DNA of 64,000 nucleotides from Petrolisthes cinctipes (lineage: Eukaryota > Arthropoda > Malacostraca > Decapoda > Porcellanidae). Shown here in pieces: positions 32,782-45,434 of this stretch (positions within the stretch are counted from its first letter, which is position 1; each line of letters begins with the position of its first letter). Where the stretch lies: assembly GCA_033782935.1 (NCBI GenBank), contig JAWQEG010000377.1, positions 372,001 through 436,000 of the forward strand, given 5' to 3'. The position numbers and the translations under genes are program-made. A model generated the notes under the pieces. It searched no databases and was not told the origin of the DNA. It saw nothing but the letters and a program-made list of their open reading frames with translations.

Positions 32782-35569
32782 AGAGTATTTTCAAAATACA
32801 GGCCCAAAACATGCTGAAAATCGATATTTTACATGCCAAAAGACAATATGTGCATGTATCTTCTGTACCCGTTTATATCTCAAATTCAGGCTCAAAACAC
32901 CCGAAAATTCAATATTTTGGGGTCCCAGAAGCAATCTGTACATGCCTACACAGTGCTAGAATATTTTCAAAATATAGGCTAAAAACATGCTAAAAATCGA
33001 CATTTTAGGTGCCAAAAAATCGATATCTCAAATTCAGTCCCAAAACACCCGAAAATTCGATATTTAGAGGTCCCAGAAGGTATCTGTACATGCTTACTCC
33101 GTGTTAGAGTATTTTCAAAATACAGGACAAAAACATACTGAAAATCGATCTCTTAGGTGCACAAATGTCGATATCTCAAATTCAGTCCCAAAACACCCGA
33201 AAATTCGATATTTAGGGGTCCCAGAAGCGATCTGTACATGCCTACTCCGTGTTAGAGTATTTTCAAAATACAGGCCAAAAACATACTGAAAATCGATCTT
33301 TTAGGTGCCCAAAAGTCGATATGTGCATGCATCTTCTGTACCCGTTTATATCTCAAATTCTGGCCCTAAACACCCGAAAACTCGATATTTTGGGGTACCA
33401 GAAGCGATCTGTACATGCCTACACCGTGTTAGAGTATTTTCAAAATTCAGGCCCAAAACATGCTGAAAATCGATATTTTTGGTGCCCAAAGTCAATATGT
33501 GCATGTATCTTCTGTACCCGTTTATATCTCAGATTCAGGCTCAAAACACCCGAAAATTCAATATTTTGGGGTCCCAGAAGCAATCTGTACATGCCTACTC
33601 AGTGTTAGAGTATTTTCAAAATACAGGCCCAAAACATGCTGAAAATCGATATTTTAGATGCCCAAAGTCAATATGTGCATGTATCTTCTGTACCCGTTTA
33701 TATCTCAAATTCAGGCTCAAAACACCCGAAAATTCAATATTTTGGGGTCCCAGAAGCAATCTGTACAGTGCTAGAATATTTTCAAAATATAGGCTAAAAA
33801 CATGCTAAAAATCGATCTTTTAGGTGCCAAAAAGTCGATATCTCAAATTCAGTCCCAAAACACCCGAAAATTCGATATTTAGGGGTCCCAGAAGCGATCT
33901 GTACATGCCTACTCCGTGTTAGAGTATTTTCAAAATTTAGGCCCAAAGCATGCTGAAAATCGATATTTTTGGTGCCCAAAGTCAATATGTGCATGTATCT
34001 TCTGTACCCGTTTATATCTCAAATTCAGGCTCAAAACACCCGAAAATTCAATATTTTGGGGTCCCAGAAGCAATCTGTACATGCCTACTCAGTGCTAGAA
34101 TATTTTCAAAATATACGCTAAAAACATGCTAAAAATCGACATTTTAGGTGCCAAAAAATCGATATCTCAAATTCAGTCCCAAAACACCCGAAAATTCGAT
34201 ATTTAGAGGTCCCAGAAGGAATCTGTACATGCCTACTCCGGGTTAGAGTATTTTCAAAATACAGGCCAAAAACATACTGAAATTCGATCTTTTAGGTGCA
34301 CAAGTGTCGATATGTGCATGCATCTTCAGTACCCGTTTATATCTCAAATTCAGGCTCAAAACACCCGAAAATTCAATATTTTGGGGTCCCAGAAGCAATC
34401 TGTACATGCCTACTCAGTGTTAGAGTATTTTCAAAATACAGGCCCAAAACATGCTGAAAATCGATATTTTAGATGCCCAAAGTCAATATGTGCATGTATC
34501 TTCTGTACCCGTTTATATCTCAAATTCAGGCTCAAAACACCCGAAAATTCAATATTTTGGGGTCCCAGAAGCAATCTGTACAGTGCTAGAATATTTTCAA
34601 AATATAGGCTAAAAACATGCTAAAAATCGATCTTTTAGGTGCCAAAAAGTCGATATCTCAAATTCAGTCCCAAAACACCCGAAAATTCGATATTTAGGGT
34701 TCCCAGAAGCGATCTGTACATGCCTACTCCGTGTTAGAGTATTTTCAAAATACATGCTCAAAACATACTGAAAATCGATCTTTTAGGTGCACAAAAGTCG
34801 ATATGTGCATGCATCTTCAGTACCCGTTTATATCTCAAATTCAGGCTCAAAACACCCGAAAATTCAATATTTTGGGGTCCCAGAAGCAATCTGTACATGC
34901 TTACTCAGTGTTAGAGTATTTTCAAAATACAGGCCCAAAACATGCTGAAAATCGATATTTTAGATGCCCAAAGTCAATATGTGCATGTATCTTCTGTACC
35001 CGTTTATATCTCAAATTCAGGCTCAAAACACCCGAAAATTCAATATTTTGGGGTCCCAGAAGTAATCTGTACAGAGCTAGAATATTTTCAAAATATAGGC
35101 TAAAAACATGCTAAAAATCGACATTTTAGGTGCCAAAAAATCGATATCTCAAATTCAGTCCCAAAACACCCGAAAATTCGATATTAAGAGGTCCCAGAAG
35201 GTATCTGTACATGCCTACTCCGTGTTAGAGTATTTTCAAAATACAGGCCAAAAACATACTGAAAATCGATCTTTTAGGTGCCCAAAAGTCGATATGTGCA
35301 TGCATCTTCTGTACCCGTTTATATCTCAAATTCTGGCCCTAAACACCCGAAAATTCGATATTTTGGGGTCCCAGAAGCGATCTGTACATGCCTACTCCGT
35401 GTTAGAGTATTTTCAAAATTCAGGCCCAAAACATGCTGAAAATCGATATTTTTGGTGCCCAAAGTCAATATGTGCATGTATCTTCTGTACACGTTTATAT
35501 CTCAAATTCAGGCTCAAAACACCCGAAAATTCAATATTTTGGGGTCCCAGAAGCAATCTGTACAGTGCT
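32782..35569 (+). repeat. Monomer map, region 10
   Basis: Starts and classes: 32782 A2 (with TACATGCCAAAAGAC), 32958 B2, 33106 E, 33254 D, 33431 A1, 33607 A2 (166), 33773 B1, 33921 A1, 34097 B2 (ends CCGGGTT), 34245 D/C, 34422 A2 (166), 34588 B1, 34736 C, 34913 A2 (166), 35079 B2, 35227 D, 35404 A1 (166). This is the first appearance of class E. Confidence 0.87.
33106..33253 (+). repeat. Class E short monomer (D/B chimera), 148 bp
   Basis: It starts D-like with CAGGACAAAAACATACTG, has CTCTTAGGTGCACAAATG, then crosses at GTCGATAT into the short-monomer CTCAAATTCAGTCCC. It is thus a second kind of short monomer. Confidence 0.88.
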
Positions 35570-35717
35570 AGAATATTTTCAAAATATAGGCTAAAAACAT
35601 GCTAAAAATCGATCTTTTAGGTGCCAAAAAGTCGATATCTCAAATTCAGTCCCAAAACACCAAAAAATACGATATTTAGGGGTCCCAGAAGCGATCTGTA
35701 CATGCCTACTCCGTGTT
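34736..35717 (+). repeat. Hexameric higher-order repeat, 982 bp
   Basis: The order is C, A2 (166), B2, D, A1 (166), B1. Both A units carry the ten-base deletion, which makes this the shortest regular hexamer seen. Confidence 0.86.
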
Positions 35718-37369
35718 AGAGTATTTTCAAAATACATGCTCAAAACATACTGAAAATCGATCTTTTAGGTGCACAAAAGTCGATATGTGCATGCATCTTC
35801 AGTACCCGTTTATATCTTAAATTCAGTCTCAAAACACCCGAAAATTCAATATTTTGGGGTCCCAGAAGCAATCTGTACATGCCTAGTCAGTGTTAGAGTA
35901 TTTTCAAAATACAGACCCAAAACATGCTGAAAATCGATATTTTAGATGCCCAAAGTCAATATGTGCATGTATCTTCTGTACCCGTTTATATCTCAAATTC
36001 AGGCTCAAAACACCCGAAAATTCAATATTTTGGGGTCCCAGAAGCAATCTGTACATGCCTACACAGTGCTAGAATATTTTCAAAATATAGGCTAAAAACA
36101 TGCTAAAAATCGACATTTTTGGTGCCAAAAAATCGATATCTCAAATTTAGTCCCAAAACACCCGAAAATTCGATATTTAGAGGTCCCAGAAGGTATCTGT
36201 ACATGCTTACTCCGTGTTAGAGTATTTTCAAAATACAGGCTAAAAACATACTGAAAATCGATCTTTTAGGTGCCCAAAAGTCGATATGTGCATGCATCTT
36301 CTGTACCCGTTTATATCTCAAATTCTGGCCCTAAACACCCGAAAATTCGATATTTTGGGGTCCCAGAAGCGATCTGTACATGCCTACTCCGTGTTAGAGT
36401 ATTTTCAAAATTCAGGCCGAAAACATGCTGAAAATCGATATTTTTGGTGCCCAAAGTCAATATGTGCATGTATCTTCTGTACCCGTTTATATCTCAAATT
36501 CAGGCTCAAAACACCCGAAAATTCAATATTTTGGGGTCCCAGAAGCAATCTGTGTAGTGCTAGAATATTTTCAAAATATAGGCTAAAAACATGCTAAAAA
36601 TCGATCTTTTAGGTGCCAAAAAGTCGATATCTCAAATTAAGTCCCAAAACACCCGAAAATTCGATATTTAGGGGTCCCAGAAGCGATCTGTACATGCCTA
36701 CTCCGTGTTAGAGTATTTTCAAAATACATTCTCAAAACATACTGAAAATCAATCTTTTAGGTGCACAAAAGTCGATATGTGCATGCATCTTCAGTACCCG
36801 TTTATATCTCAAATTCAGGCTCAAAACACCCGAAAATTCAATATTTTGGGGTCCCAGAAGCAATCTGTACATGCCTACTCAGTGTTAGAGTATTTTCAAA
36901 ATACAGGCTCAAAACATGCTGAAAATCGATATTTTAGATGCCCAAAGTCAATATGTGCATGTATCTTCTGTACCCGTTTATATCTCAAATTCAGGCTCAA
37001 AACACCCGAAAATTCAATATTTTGGGGTCCCAGAAGCAATCTGTACTCAGTGCTAGAATATTTTCAAAATATAGGCTAAAAACATGCTAAAAATCGATCT
37101 TTTAGGTGCCAAAAAGTCGATATCTCAAATTCAGTCCCAAAACACCCGAAAATTCGATATTTAGGGGTCCCAGAAGGAATCTGTACATGCCTACTCCGTG
37201 TTAGAGTATTTTCAAAATACATGCTCAAAACATACTGAAAATCGATCTTTTAGGTGCACAAGTGTCGATATGTGCATGCATCTTCAGTACCCGTTTATAT
37301 CTCAAATTCAGGCTCAAAACACCCGAAAATTCAATATTTTGGGGTCCCAGAAGCAATCTGTACAGTGCT
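35570..37369 (+). repeat. 1800 bp tandem duplication, copy 1
   Basis: It has eleven units (148, 177, 176, 148, 177, 166, 148, 177, 168, 148, 167). It carries private variants CACCAAAAAATACGATATTT, GCCTAGTCAG, CAAATTAAGTCCC, ACATTCTCAAAAC and GCACAAGTGTCG, all shared with copy 2. Confidence 0.92.
35718..36709 (+). repeat. Hexameric higher-order repeat, 992 bp
   Basis: The order is C, A2, B2, D, A1 (166), B1, directly after the previous hexamer. Private variants include CTGTGTAGTGCT at the end of A1 and CAGGCCGAAAACATG at its start. Confidence 0.87.
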
Positions 37370-39169
37370 AGAATATTTTCAAAATATAGGCTAAAAACAT
37401 GCTAAAAATCGATCTTTTAGGTGCCAAAAAGTCGATATCTCAAATTCAGTCCCAAAACACCAAAAAATACGATATTTAGGGGTCCCAGAAGCGATCTGTA
37501 CATGCCTACTCCGTGTTAGAGTATTTTCAAAATACATGCTCAAAACATACTGAAAATCGATCTTTTAGGTGCACAAAAGTCGATATGTGCATGCATCTTC
37601 AGTACCCGTTTATATCTTAAATTCAGTCTCAAAACACCCGAAAATTCAATATTTTGGGGTCCCAGAAGCAATCTGTACATGCCTAGTCAGTGTTAGAGTA
37701 TTTTCAAAATACAGACCCAAAACATGCTGAAAATCGATATTTTAGATGCCCAAAGTCAATATGTGCATGTATCTTCTGTACCCGTTTATATCTCAAATTC
37801 AGGCTCAAAACACCCGAAAATTCAATATTTTGGGGTCCCAGAAGCAATCTGTACATGCCTACACAGTGCTAGAATATTTTCAAAATATAGGCTAAAAACA
37901 TGCTAAAAATCGACATTTTTGGTGCCAAAAAATCGATATCTCAAATTTAGTCCCAAAACACCCGAAAATTCGATATTTAGAGGTCCCAGAAGGTATCTGT
38001 ACATGCTTACTCCGTGTTAGAGTATTTTCAAAATACAGGCTAAAAACATACTGAAAATCGATCTTTTAGGTGCCCAAAAGTCGATATGTGCATGCATCTT
38101 CTGTACCCGTTTATATCTCAAATTCTGGCCCTAAACACCCGAAAATTCGATATTTTGGGGTCCCAGAAGCGATCTGTACATGCCTACTCCGTGTTAGAGT
38201 ATTTTCAAAATTCAGGCCGAAAACATGCTGAAAATCGATATTTTTGGTGCCCAAAGTCAATATGTGCATGTATCTTCTGTACCCGTTTATATCTCAAATT
38301 CAGGCTCAAAACACCCGAAAATTCAATATTTTGGGGTCCCAGAAGCAATCTGTGTAGTGCTAGAATATTTTCAAAATATAGGCTAAAAACATGCTAAAAA
38401 TCGATCTTTTAGGTGCCAAAAAGTCGATATCTCAAATTAAGTCCCAAAACACCCGAAAATTCGATATTTAGGGGTCCCAGAAGCGATCTGTACATGCCTA
38501 CTCCGTGTTAGAGTATTTTCAAAATACATTCTCAAAACATACTGAAAATCAATCTTTTAGGTGCACAAAAGTCGATATGTGCATGCATCTTCAGTACCCG
38601 TTTATATCTCAAATTCAGGCTCAAAACACCCGAAAATTCAATATTTTGGGGTCCCAGAAGCAATCTGTACATGCCTACTCAGTGTTAGAGTATTTTCAAA
38701 ATACAGGCTCAAAACATGCTGAAAATCGATATTTTAGATGCCCAAAGTCAATATGTGCATGTATCTTCTGTACCCGTTTATATCTCAAATTCAGGCTCAA
38801 AACACCCGAAAATTCAATATTTTGGGGTCCCAGAAGCAATCTGTACTCAGTGCTAGAATATTTTCAAAATATAGGCTAAAAACATGCTAAAAATCGATCT
38901 TTTAGGTGCCAAAAAGTCGATATCTCAAATTCAGTCCCAAAACACCCGAAAATTCGATATTTAGGGGTCCCAGAAGGAATCTGTACATGCCTACTCCGTG
39001 TTAGAGTATTTTCAAAATACATGCTCAAAACATACTGAAAATCGATCTTTTAGGTGCACAAGTGTCGATATGTGCATGCATCTTCAGTACCCGTTTATAT
39101 CTCAAATTCAGGCTCAAAACACCCGAAAATTCAATATTTTGGGGTCCCAGAAGCAATCTGTACATGCCT
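37370..39169 (+). repeat. 1800 bp tandem duplication, copy 2
   Basis: I saw no base difference from copy 1 in the stretches I compared, until the end of the last C. That C is full length here but lacks ten bases in copy 1. It is the longest apparently identical tandem pair in the window, so it is either a very recent unequal exchange or an assembly artefact. Confidence 0.9.
37518..38509 (+). repeat. Hexameric higher-order repeat, 992 bp
   Basis: It matches 35718-36709 including all private variants I checked, at an offset of exactly 1800 bp. Confidence 0.87.
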
Positions 39170-39345
39170 ACTCAGTGTTAGAGTATTTTCAAAATACAGG
39201 CCCAAAACATGCTGAAAATCGATATTTTAGATGCCCAAAGTCAATATGTGCATGTATCTTCTGTACCCGTTTATATCTCAAATTCAGGCTCAAAACACCC
39301 GAAAATTCAATATTTTGGGGTCCCAGAAGCAATCTGTACAGTGCT

Positions 39346-40505
39346 AGAATATTTTCAAAATATAGGCTAAAAACATGCTAAAAATCGATCTTTTAGGTGC
39401 CAAAAAGTCGATATCTCAAATTCAGTCCCAAAACACCCGAAAATTCGATATTTAGAGGTCCCAGAAGGTATCTGTACATGCCTACTCCATGGTAGAGTAT
39501 TTTCAAAATACAGGCCAAAAACATACTGAAAATCGATCTTTTAGGTGCCCAAAAGTCGATATGTGCATGCATCTTCTGTACCCGTTTATATCTCAAATTC
39601 TGGCCCTAAACACCCGAAAATTCGATATTTTGGGGTCCCAGAAGCGATCTGTACATGCCTACTCCGTGTTAGAGTATTTTCAAAATTCAGGCCCAAAACA
39701 TGCTGAAAATCGATATTTTTGGTGCCCAAAGTCAATATGTGCATGTATCTTCTGTACCCATTTATATCTCAAATTCAGGCTCAAAACACCCGAAAATTCA
39801 ATATTTTGGGGTCCCAGAAGCAATCTGTACAGTGCTAGAACATTTTCAAAATAAAGGCTAAAAACATGCTAAAAATCGATCTTTTAGGTGCCAAAAAGAC
39901 GATATCTCAAATTCAGTCCTAAAACACCCGAGAATTCGATATTTAGGGGTCCCAAAAGCGATCTGTACATGCCTACTCCGTTTTAGAGTATTTTCAAAAT
40001 ACATGCTCAAAACATACTGAAAATCGTTCTTTTAGGTGCACAAAAGTCCATATGTGCATGCATCTTCAGTACCCGTTTATATCTCAAATTCAGGCTCAAA
40101 ACACCCGAAAATTCAATATTTTGGGGTCCCAGAAGCAATCTGTACATGCCTACTCAGTGTTAGAGTATTTTCAAAATACAGGCCCAAAACATGCTGAAAA
40201 TCGATATTTTAGATTCCCTAAGTCAATATGTGCATGTATCTTCTGTACCCGTTTATATCTCAAATTCATGCTCAAAACACCCGAAAATTCAATATTTTGG
40301 GGTCCCAGAAGCAATCTGTACATGCCTACTCAGTGTTAGAGTATTTTCAAAATACAGGCCCAAAACATGCTGAAAATCGATATTTTAGATGCCCAAAGTC
40401 AATATGTGCATGTATCTTCTGTACCCGTTTATATCTCAAATTCAGGCTCAAAACAACCGAAAATTCAATATTTTGGGGTCCCAGAAGCAATCTGTACTCA
40501 GTGCT
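39346..40505 (+). repeat. 1160 bp duplication, copy 1
   Basis: The B1/B2 unit, D, A1 and B1 share an 1160 bp offset with 40506 onward. A private marker is CCATGGTAGAG at the B-D junction. Copy 1 has further changes, including TAGAACATTTTC, AATAAAGGC and AAAAAGACGATATC at 39837. Confidence 0.84.
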
Positions 40506-41321
40506 AGAATATTTTCAAAATATAGGCTAAAAACATGCTAAAAATCGATCTTTTAGGTGCCAAAAAGTCGATATCTCAAATTCAGTCCCAAAACACCCGA
40601 AAATTCGATATTTAGAGGTCCCAGAAGGTATCTGTACATGCTTACTCCATGGTAGAGTATTTTCAAAATACAGGCCAAAAACATACTGAAAATCGATCTT
40701 TTAGGTGCCCAAAAGTCGATATGTGCATGCATCTTCTGTACCCGTTTATATCTCAAATTCTGGCCCTAAACACCCGAAAATTCGATATTTTGGGGTCCCA
40801 GAAGCGATCTGTACATGCCTACTCCGTGTTAGAGTATTTTCAAAATTCAGGCCCAAAACATGCTGAAAATCGATATTTTTGGTGCCCAAAGTCAATATGT
40901 GCATGTATCTTCTGTACCCGTTTATATCTCAAATTCAGGCTCAAAACACCCGAAAATTCAATATTTTGGGGTCCCAAAAGCAATCTGTACAGTGCTAGAA
41001 TATTTTCAAAATATAGGCTAAAAACATGCTAAAAATCGATCTTTTAGGTGCCAAAAAGTCGATATCTCAAATTCAGTCCCAAAACACCCGAAAATTCGAT
41101 ATTTAGGGGTCCCAGAAGCGATCTGTACATGCCTACTCCGTGTTAGAGTATTTTCAAAATACATGCTCAAAACATACTGAAAATCGATCTTTTAGGTGCA
41201 CAAAAGTCGATATGTGCATGCATCTTCAGTACCCGTTTATATCTCAAATTCAGGCTCAAAACACCCGAAAATTCAATATTTTGGGGTCCCAGAAGCAATC
41301 TGTACATGCCTACTCCGTGTT
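40506..41321 (+). repeat. 1160 bp duplication, copy 2 (extent approximate)
   Basis: Partner starts lie at 40506, 40654, 40831, 40997 and 41145. The CCATGGTAGAG marker is kept. The right limit is not sharp because both copies then run into ordinary C and A2 units. Confidence 0.8.
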
Positions 41322-42135
41322 AGAGTATTTTCAAAATACAGACCCAAAACATGCTGAAAATCGATATTTTAGATGCCCAAAGTCAATATGTGCATGTATC
41401 TTCTGTACCCGTTTATATCTCAAATTCAGGCTCAAAACACCCGAAAATTCAATGTTTTGGGGTCCCAGAAGCAATCTGTACATGCCTACACAGTGCTAGA
41501 ATATTTTCAAAATATAGGCTAAAAACATGCTAAAAATCGACATTTTAGGTGCCAAAAATCGATATCTCAAATTCAGTCCCAAAACACCCGAAAATTCGAT
41601 ATTTAGAGGTCCCAGAAGGTATCTGTACATGCTTACTCCGTGTTAGAGTATTTTCAAAATACAGGCCAAAAACATACTGAAAATCGATCTTTTAGGTGCC
41701 CAAAAGTCGATATGTGCATGCATCTTCTGTACCCGTTTATATCTCAAATTCTGGCCCTAAACACCCGAAAATTCGATATTTTGGGGTCCCAGAAGGGATC
41801 TGTACATGCCTACTCCGTGTTAGAGTATTTTCAAAATTCAGGCCCAAAACATGCTGAAAATCGATATTTTTGGTGCCCAAAGTCAATATGTACATGTATC
41901 TTCTGTACCCGTTTATATCTCAAATTCAGGCTCAAAACACCCGAAAATTCAATATTTTGGGGTCCCAGAAGCAATCTGTACAGTGCTAGAATATTTTCAA
42001 AATATAGGCTAAAAACATGCTAAAAATCGATCTTTTAAGTGCCAAAAAGTCGATATCTCAAATTCAGTCCCAAAACACCCGAAAATTCGATATTTAGGGG
42101 TCCCAGAAGCGATCTTTACATGCCTGCTCCGTGTT
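41145..42135 (+). repeat. Hexameric higher-order repeat, 991 bp
   Basis: The order is C, A2, B2 (147), D, A1 (166), B1. The B2 unit has lost one base in its run before ATCGATATCTC. Confidence 0.86.
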
Positions 42136-42625
42136 AGAGTATTTTCAAAATACATGCTCAAAATATACTAAAAATCGATCTTTTAGGTGCACAAAAGTCG
42201 ATATGTGCATGCATCTTCAGTACCCGTTTATATCTCAAATTCAGGCTCAAAACACCCGAAAATTCAATATTTTGGGTCCCAGAAGCAAAATGTACATGCC
42301 TACTCAGTGTTAGAGTATTTTCAAAATACAGACCCAAAACATGCTGAAAATCGATATTTTAGATGCCCAAAGTCAATATGTGCATGTATCTTCTGTACCC
42401 GTTTATATCTCAAATTCAGGCTCAAAACACCCGAAAATTCAATATTTTGGGGTCCCAGAAGCAATCTGTACAGTGCTAGAACATTTTCAAAATATAGGCT
42501 AAAAACATGCTAAAAATCGATCTTTTAGGTGCCAAAAAGTCGATATCTCAAATTCAGTCCTAAAACACCCGAAAATTCGATATTTAGGGGTCCCAGAAGC
42601 GATCTGTACATGCCTACTCCGTGTT

Positions 42626-43617
42626 AGAGTATTTTCAAAATACATGCTCAAAACATACTGAAAATCGATCTTTTAGGTGCACTAAAGTCGATATGTGCAT
42701 GCATCTTCAGTACCCATTTATATCTCAAATTCAGGCTCAAAACACCCGAAAATTCAATATTTTGGGGTCCCAGAAGCAATCTGTACATGCCTACTCAGTG
42801 TTAGAGTATTTTCAAAATACAGGCCCAAAACATGCTGAAAATCGATATTTTAGATGCCCAAAGTCAATATGTGCATGTATCTTCTGTACCCGTTTATATC
42901 TCAAATTCAGGCTCAAAACACCCGAAAATTCAATATTTTGGGGTCCCAGAAGCAATCTGTACATGCCTACTCAGTGCTAGAATATTTTCAAAATATAGGC
43001 TAAAAACATGCTAAAAATCGACATTTTAGGTGCCAAAAAATCGATATCTCAAATTCAGTCCCAAAACACCCGAAAATTCGATATTTAGAGGTCCCAGAAG
43101 GAATCTGTACATGCCTACTCCGGGTTAGAGTATTTTCAAAATACAGGCCAAAAACATACTGAAAATCGATCTTTTAGGTGCCCAAAAGTCGATATGTGCA
43201 TGCATCTTCTGTACCCGTTTATATCTAAAATTCTGGCCCTAAATACCCGAAAACTCGATATTTTGGGGTCCCAGAAGCGATCTGTACATGCCTACTCCGT
43301 GTTAGAGTATTTTCAAAATTCAGGCCCAAAACATGCTGAAAATCGATATTTTTGGTGCCCAAAGTCAATATGTGCATGTATCTTCTGTACCCGTTTATAT
43401 CTCAAATTCAGGCTCAAAACACCCGAAAATTCAATATTTTGGGGTCCCAGAAGCAATCTGTACAGTGCTAGAATATTTTCAAAATATAGGCTAAAAACAT
43501 GCTAAAAATCGATCTTTTAGGTGCCAAAATGTCGATATCTCAAATTCAGTCCCAAAACACCCGAAAATTCCATATTTAGGGGTCCCAGAAGCGATCTGTA
43601 CATGCCTACTCCGTGTT
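42626..43617 (+). repeat. Hexameric higher-order repeat, 992 bp
   Basis: The order is C, A2, B2, D, A1 (166), B1. B2 ends CCGGGTT and D has CTAAATACCCGAAAACTCG, both also found near 48.0-48.2 kb. Confidence 0.86.
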
Positions 43618-44118
43618 AGAGTATTTTCAAAATACATGCTCAAAACATACTGAAAATCGATCTTTTAAGTGCACAAAAGTCGATATGTGCATGCATCTTC
43701 AGTACCCGTTTATATCTCAAATTCAGGCTCAAAACACCCGAAAATTCAATATTTTGGGGTCCCAGAAGCAATCTGTACATGCCTACTCAGTGTTAGAGTA
43801 TTTTAAAAATACAGGCCCAAAACATGCTGAAAATCGATATTTTACATGCCAAAAGTCAATATGTGCATGTATCTTCTGTACCCGTTTATATCTCAAATTC
43901 AGGCTCAAAACACCCGAAAATTCAATATTTTGGGGTCCCAGAAGCAATCTGTATATGCCTACACAGTACTAGAATATTTTCAAAATATAGGCTAAAAACA
44001 TGCTAAAAATCGACATTTTAGGTGCCAAAAAATCGATATCTCAAATTCAGTCCCAAAACACCCGAAAATTCGATATTTAGAGGTCCCAGAAGGTATCTGT
44101 ACATGCTTACTCCGTGTT

Positions 44119-44266
44119 AGAGTATTTTCAAAATACAGGACAAAAACATACTGAAAATCGATCTCTTAGATGAACAAAAGTCGATATCTCAAATTCAGTC
44201 CCAAAACACCCAAAAATTCGATATTTAGGGGTCCCAGAAGCGATCTGTACATGCCTACTCCGTGTT
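44119..44266 (+). repeat. Class E short monomer, AGATGAAC subtype
   Basis: It has the E structure with CTCTTAGATGAACAAAAG. It sits in the D slot of a hexamer-like row. Confidence 0.88.
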
Positions 44267-44767
44267 AGAGTATTTTCAAAATTCAGGCCCAAAACATGCT
44301 GAAAATCTATATTTTTGGTGCCCAAAGTCAATATGTGCATGTATCTTCTGTACCCGTTTATATCTCAAATTCAGGCTCAAAACACCCGAAAATTCAATAT
44401 TTTGGGGTCCCAGAAGCAATCTGTACATGTCTTCACAGTGCTAGAATATTTTCAAAATATAGGCTAAAAACATGCTAAAAATCGACATTTTAGGTGCCAA
44501 AAAATCGATATCTCAAATTCTGTCCCAAAACACCCGAAAATTCGATATTTAGAGGTCCCAGAAGGTATCTGTACATGCCTACTCCGTGTTAGAGTATTTT
44601 CAAAATACAGGCCAAAAACATACTGAAAATCGATCTTTTAGGTGCCCAAAAGTCGATATGTGCATGCATCTTCTGTACCCGTTTATATCTCAAATTCTGG
44701 CCCTAAACACCCGAAAACTCGATATTTTGGGGTCCCAGAAGCGATCTGTACATGCCTACTCCGTGTC

Positions 44768-45434
44768 AGAGTATTTTCAAAATTCAGGCCCAAAACATGC
44801 TGAAAATCGATATTTTTGGTGCCCAAAGTCAATATGTGCATGTATCTTCTGTACCCGTTTATATCTCAAATTCAGGCTCAAAACACCCGAAAATTCAATA
44901 TTTTGGGGTCCCAGAAGCAATCTGTACAGTGCTAGAATATTTTCAAAATATAGGCTAAAAACATGCTAAAAATCGATCTTTTAGGTGCCAAAAAGTCGAT
45001 ATCTCAAATTCAGTCCCAAAACACCCGAAAATTCCATATTTAGGGGTCCCAGAAGCGATCTGTACATGCCTACTCCGTGTTAGAGTATTTTCAAAATACA
45101 TGCTCAAAACATACTGAAAATCGATCTTTTAAGTGCACAAAAGTCGATATGTGCATGCATCTTCAGTACCCGTTTATATCTCAAATTCAGGCTCAAAACA
45201 CCCGAAAATTCAATATTTTGGGGTCCCAGAAGCAATCTGTACATGCCTACTCAGTGTTAGAGTATTTTAAAAATACAGGCCCAAAACATGCTGAAAATCG
45301 ATATTTTACATGCCAAAAGTCAATATGTGCATGTATCTTCTGTACCCGTTTATATCTCAAATTCTGGCCCTAAACACCCGAAAAATCGATATTTTGGGGT
45401 CCCAGAAGCGATCTGTACATGCCTACTCCGTGTC
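44768..45434 (+). repeat. 667 bp tandem duplication, copy 1
   Basis: It contains A1 (166), B1, C and an A2/D chimera. The rare GTGTCAGAG start of A1 occurs here and again at 45435. The chimera at 45259 marks the junction: it begins as A2 and ends with D-type CTGGCCCTAAACACCC, as expected if an A2 crossed over with the D at 44591. Confidence 0.84.
45259..45434 (+). repeat. A2/D chimeric monomer at a duplication junction
   Basis: It begins A2-like with TACATGCCAAAAGTC, then has CTGGCCCTAAACACCC and GAAAAATCGATATTTTGGGG of D. It ends with CCGTGTC, which leads into the second copy of the 667 bp duplication. Confidence 0.85.

Larger units (their letters stand above)
35570..39179 (+). repeat. Monomer map, region 11 (two 1800 bp copies)
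   Basis: Copy 1: 35570 B1, 35718 C, 35895 A2, 36071 B2, 36219 D, 36396 A1 (166), 36562 B1, 36710 C, 36887 A2 (168), 37055 B1, 37203 C (167). Copy 2: 37370 B1, 37518 C, 37695 A2, 37871 B2, 38019 D, 38196 A1 (166), 38362 B1, 38510 C, 38687 A2 (168), 38855 B1, 39003 C (177). The last C differs only by the ten-base gap at its end. Confidence 0.9.
39180..42978 (+). repeat. Monomer map, region 12
   Basis: Starts and classes: 39180 A2 (166), 39346 B1/B2, 39494 D, 39671 A1 (166), 39837 B1, 39985 C, 40162 A2, 40338 A2 (168), 40506 B1/B2, 40654 D, 40831 A1 (166), 40997 B1, 41145 C, 41322 A2, 41498 B2 (147), 41645 D, 41822 A1 (166), 41988 B1, 42136 C (176), 42312 A2 (166), 42478 B1, 42626 C, 42803 A2. 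A2 is doubled at 40162/40338. Confidence 0.88.

Noticed and set aside
35570..39169. Large inverted repeat or palindrome
   Set aside because: Both copies of the 1800 bp pair are in direct orientation, and no inverted monomer was found anywhere in the window.
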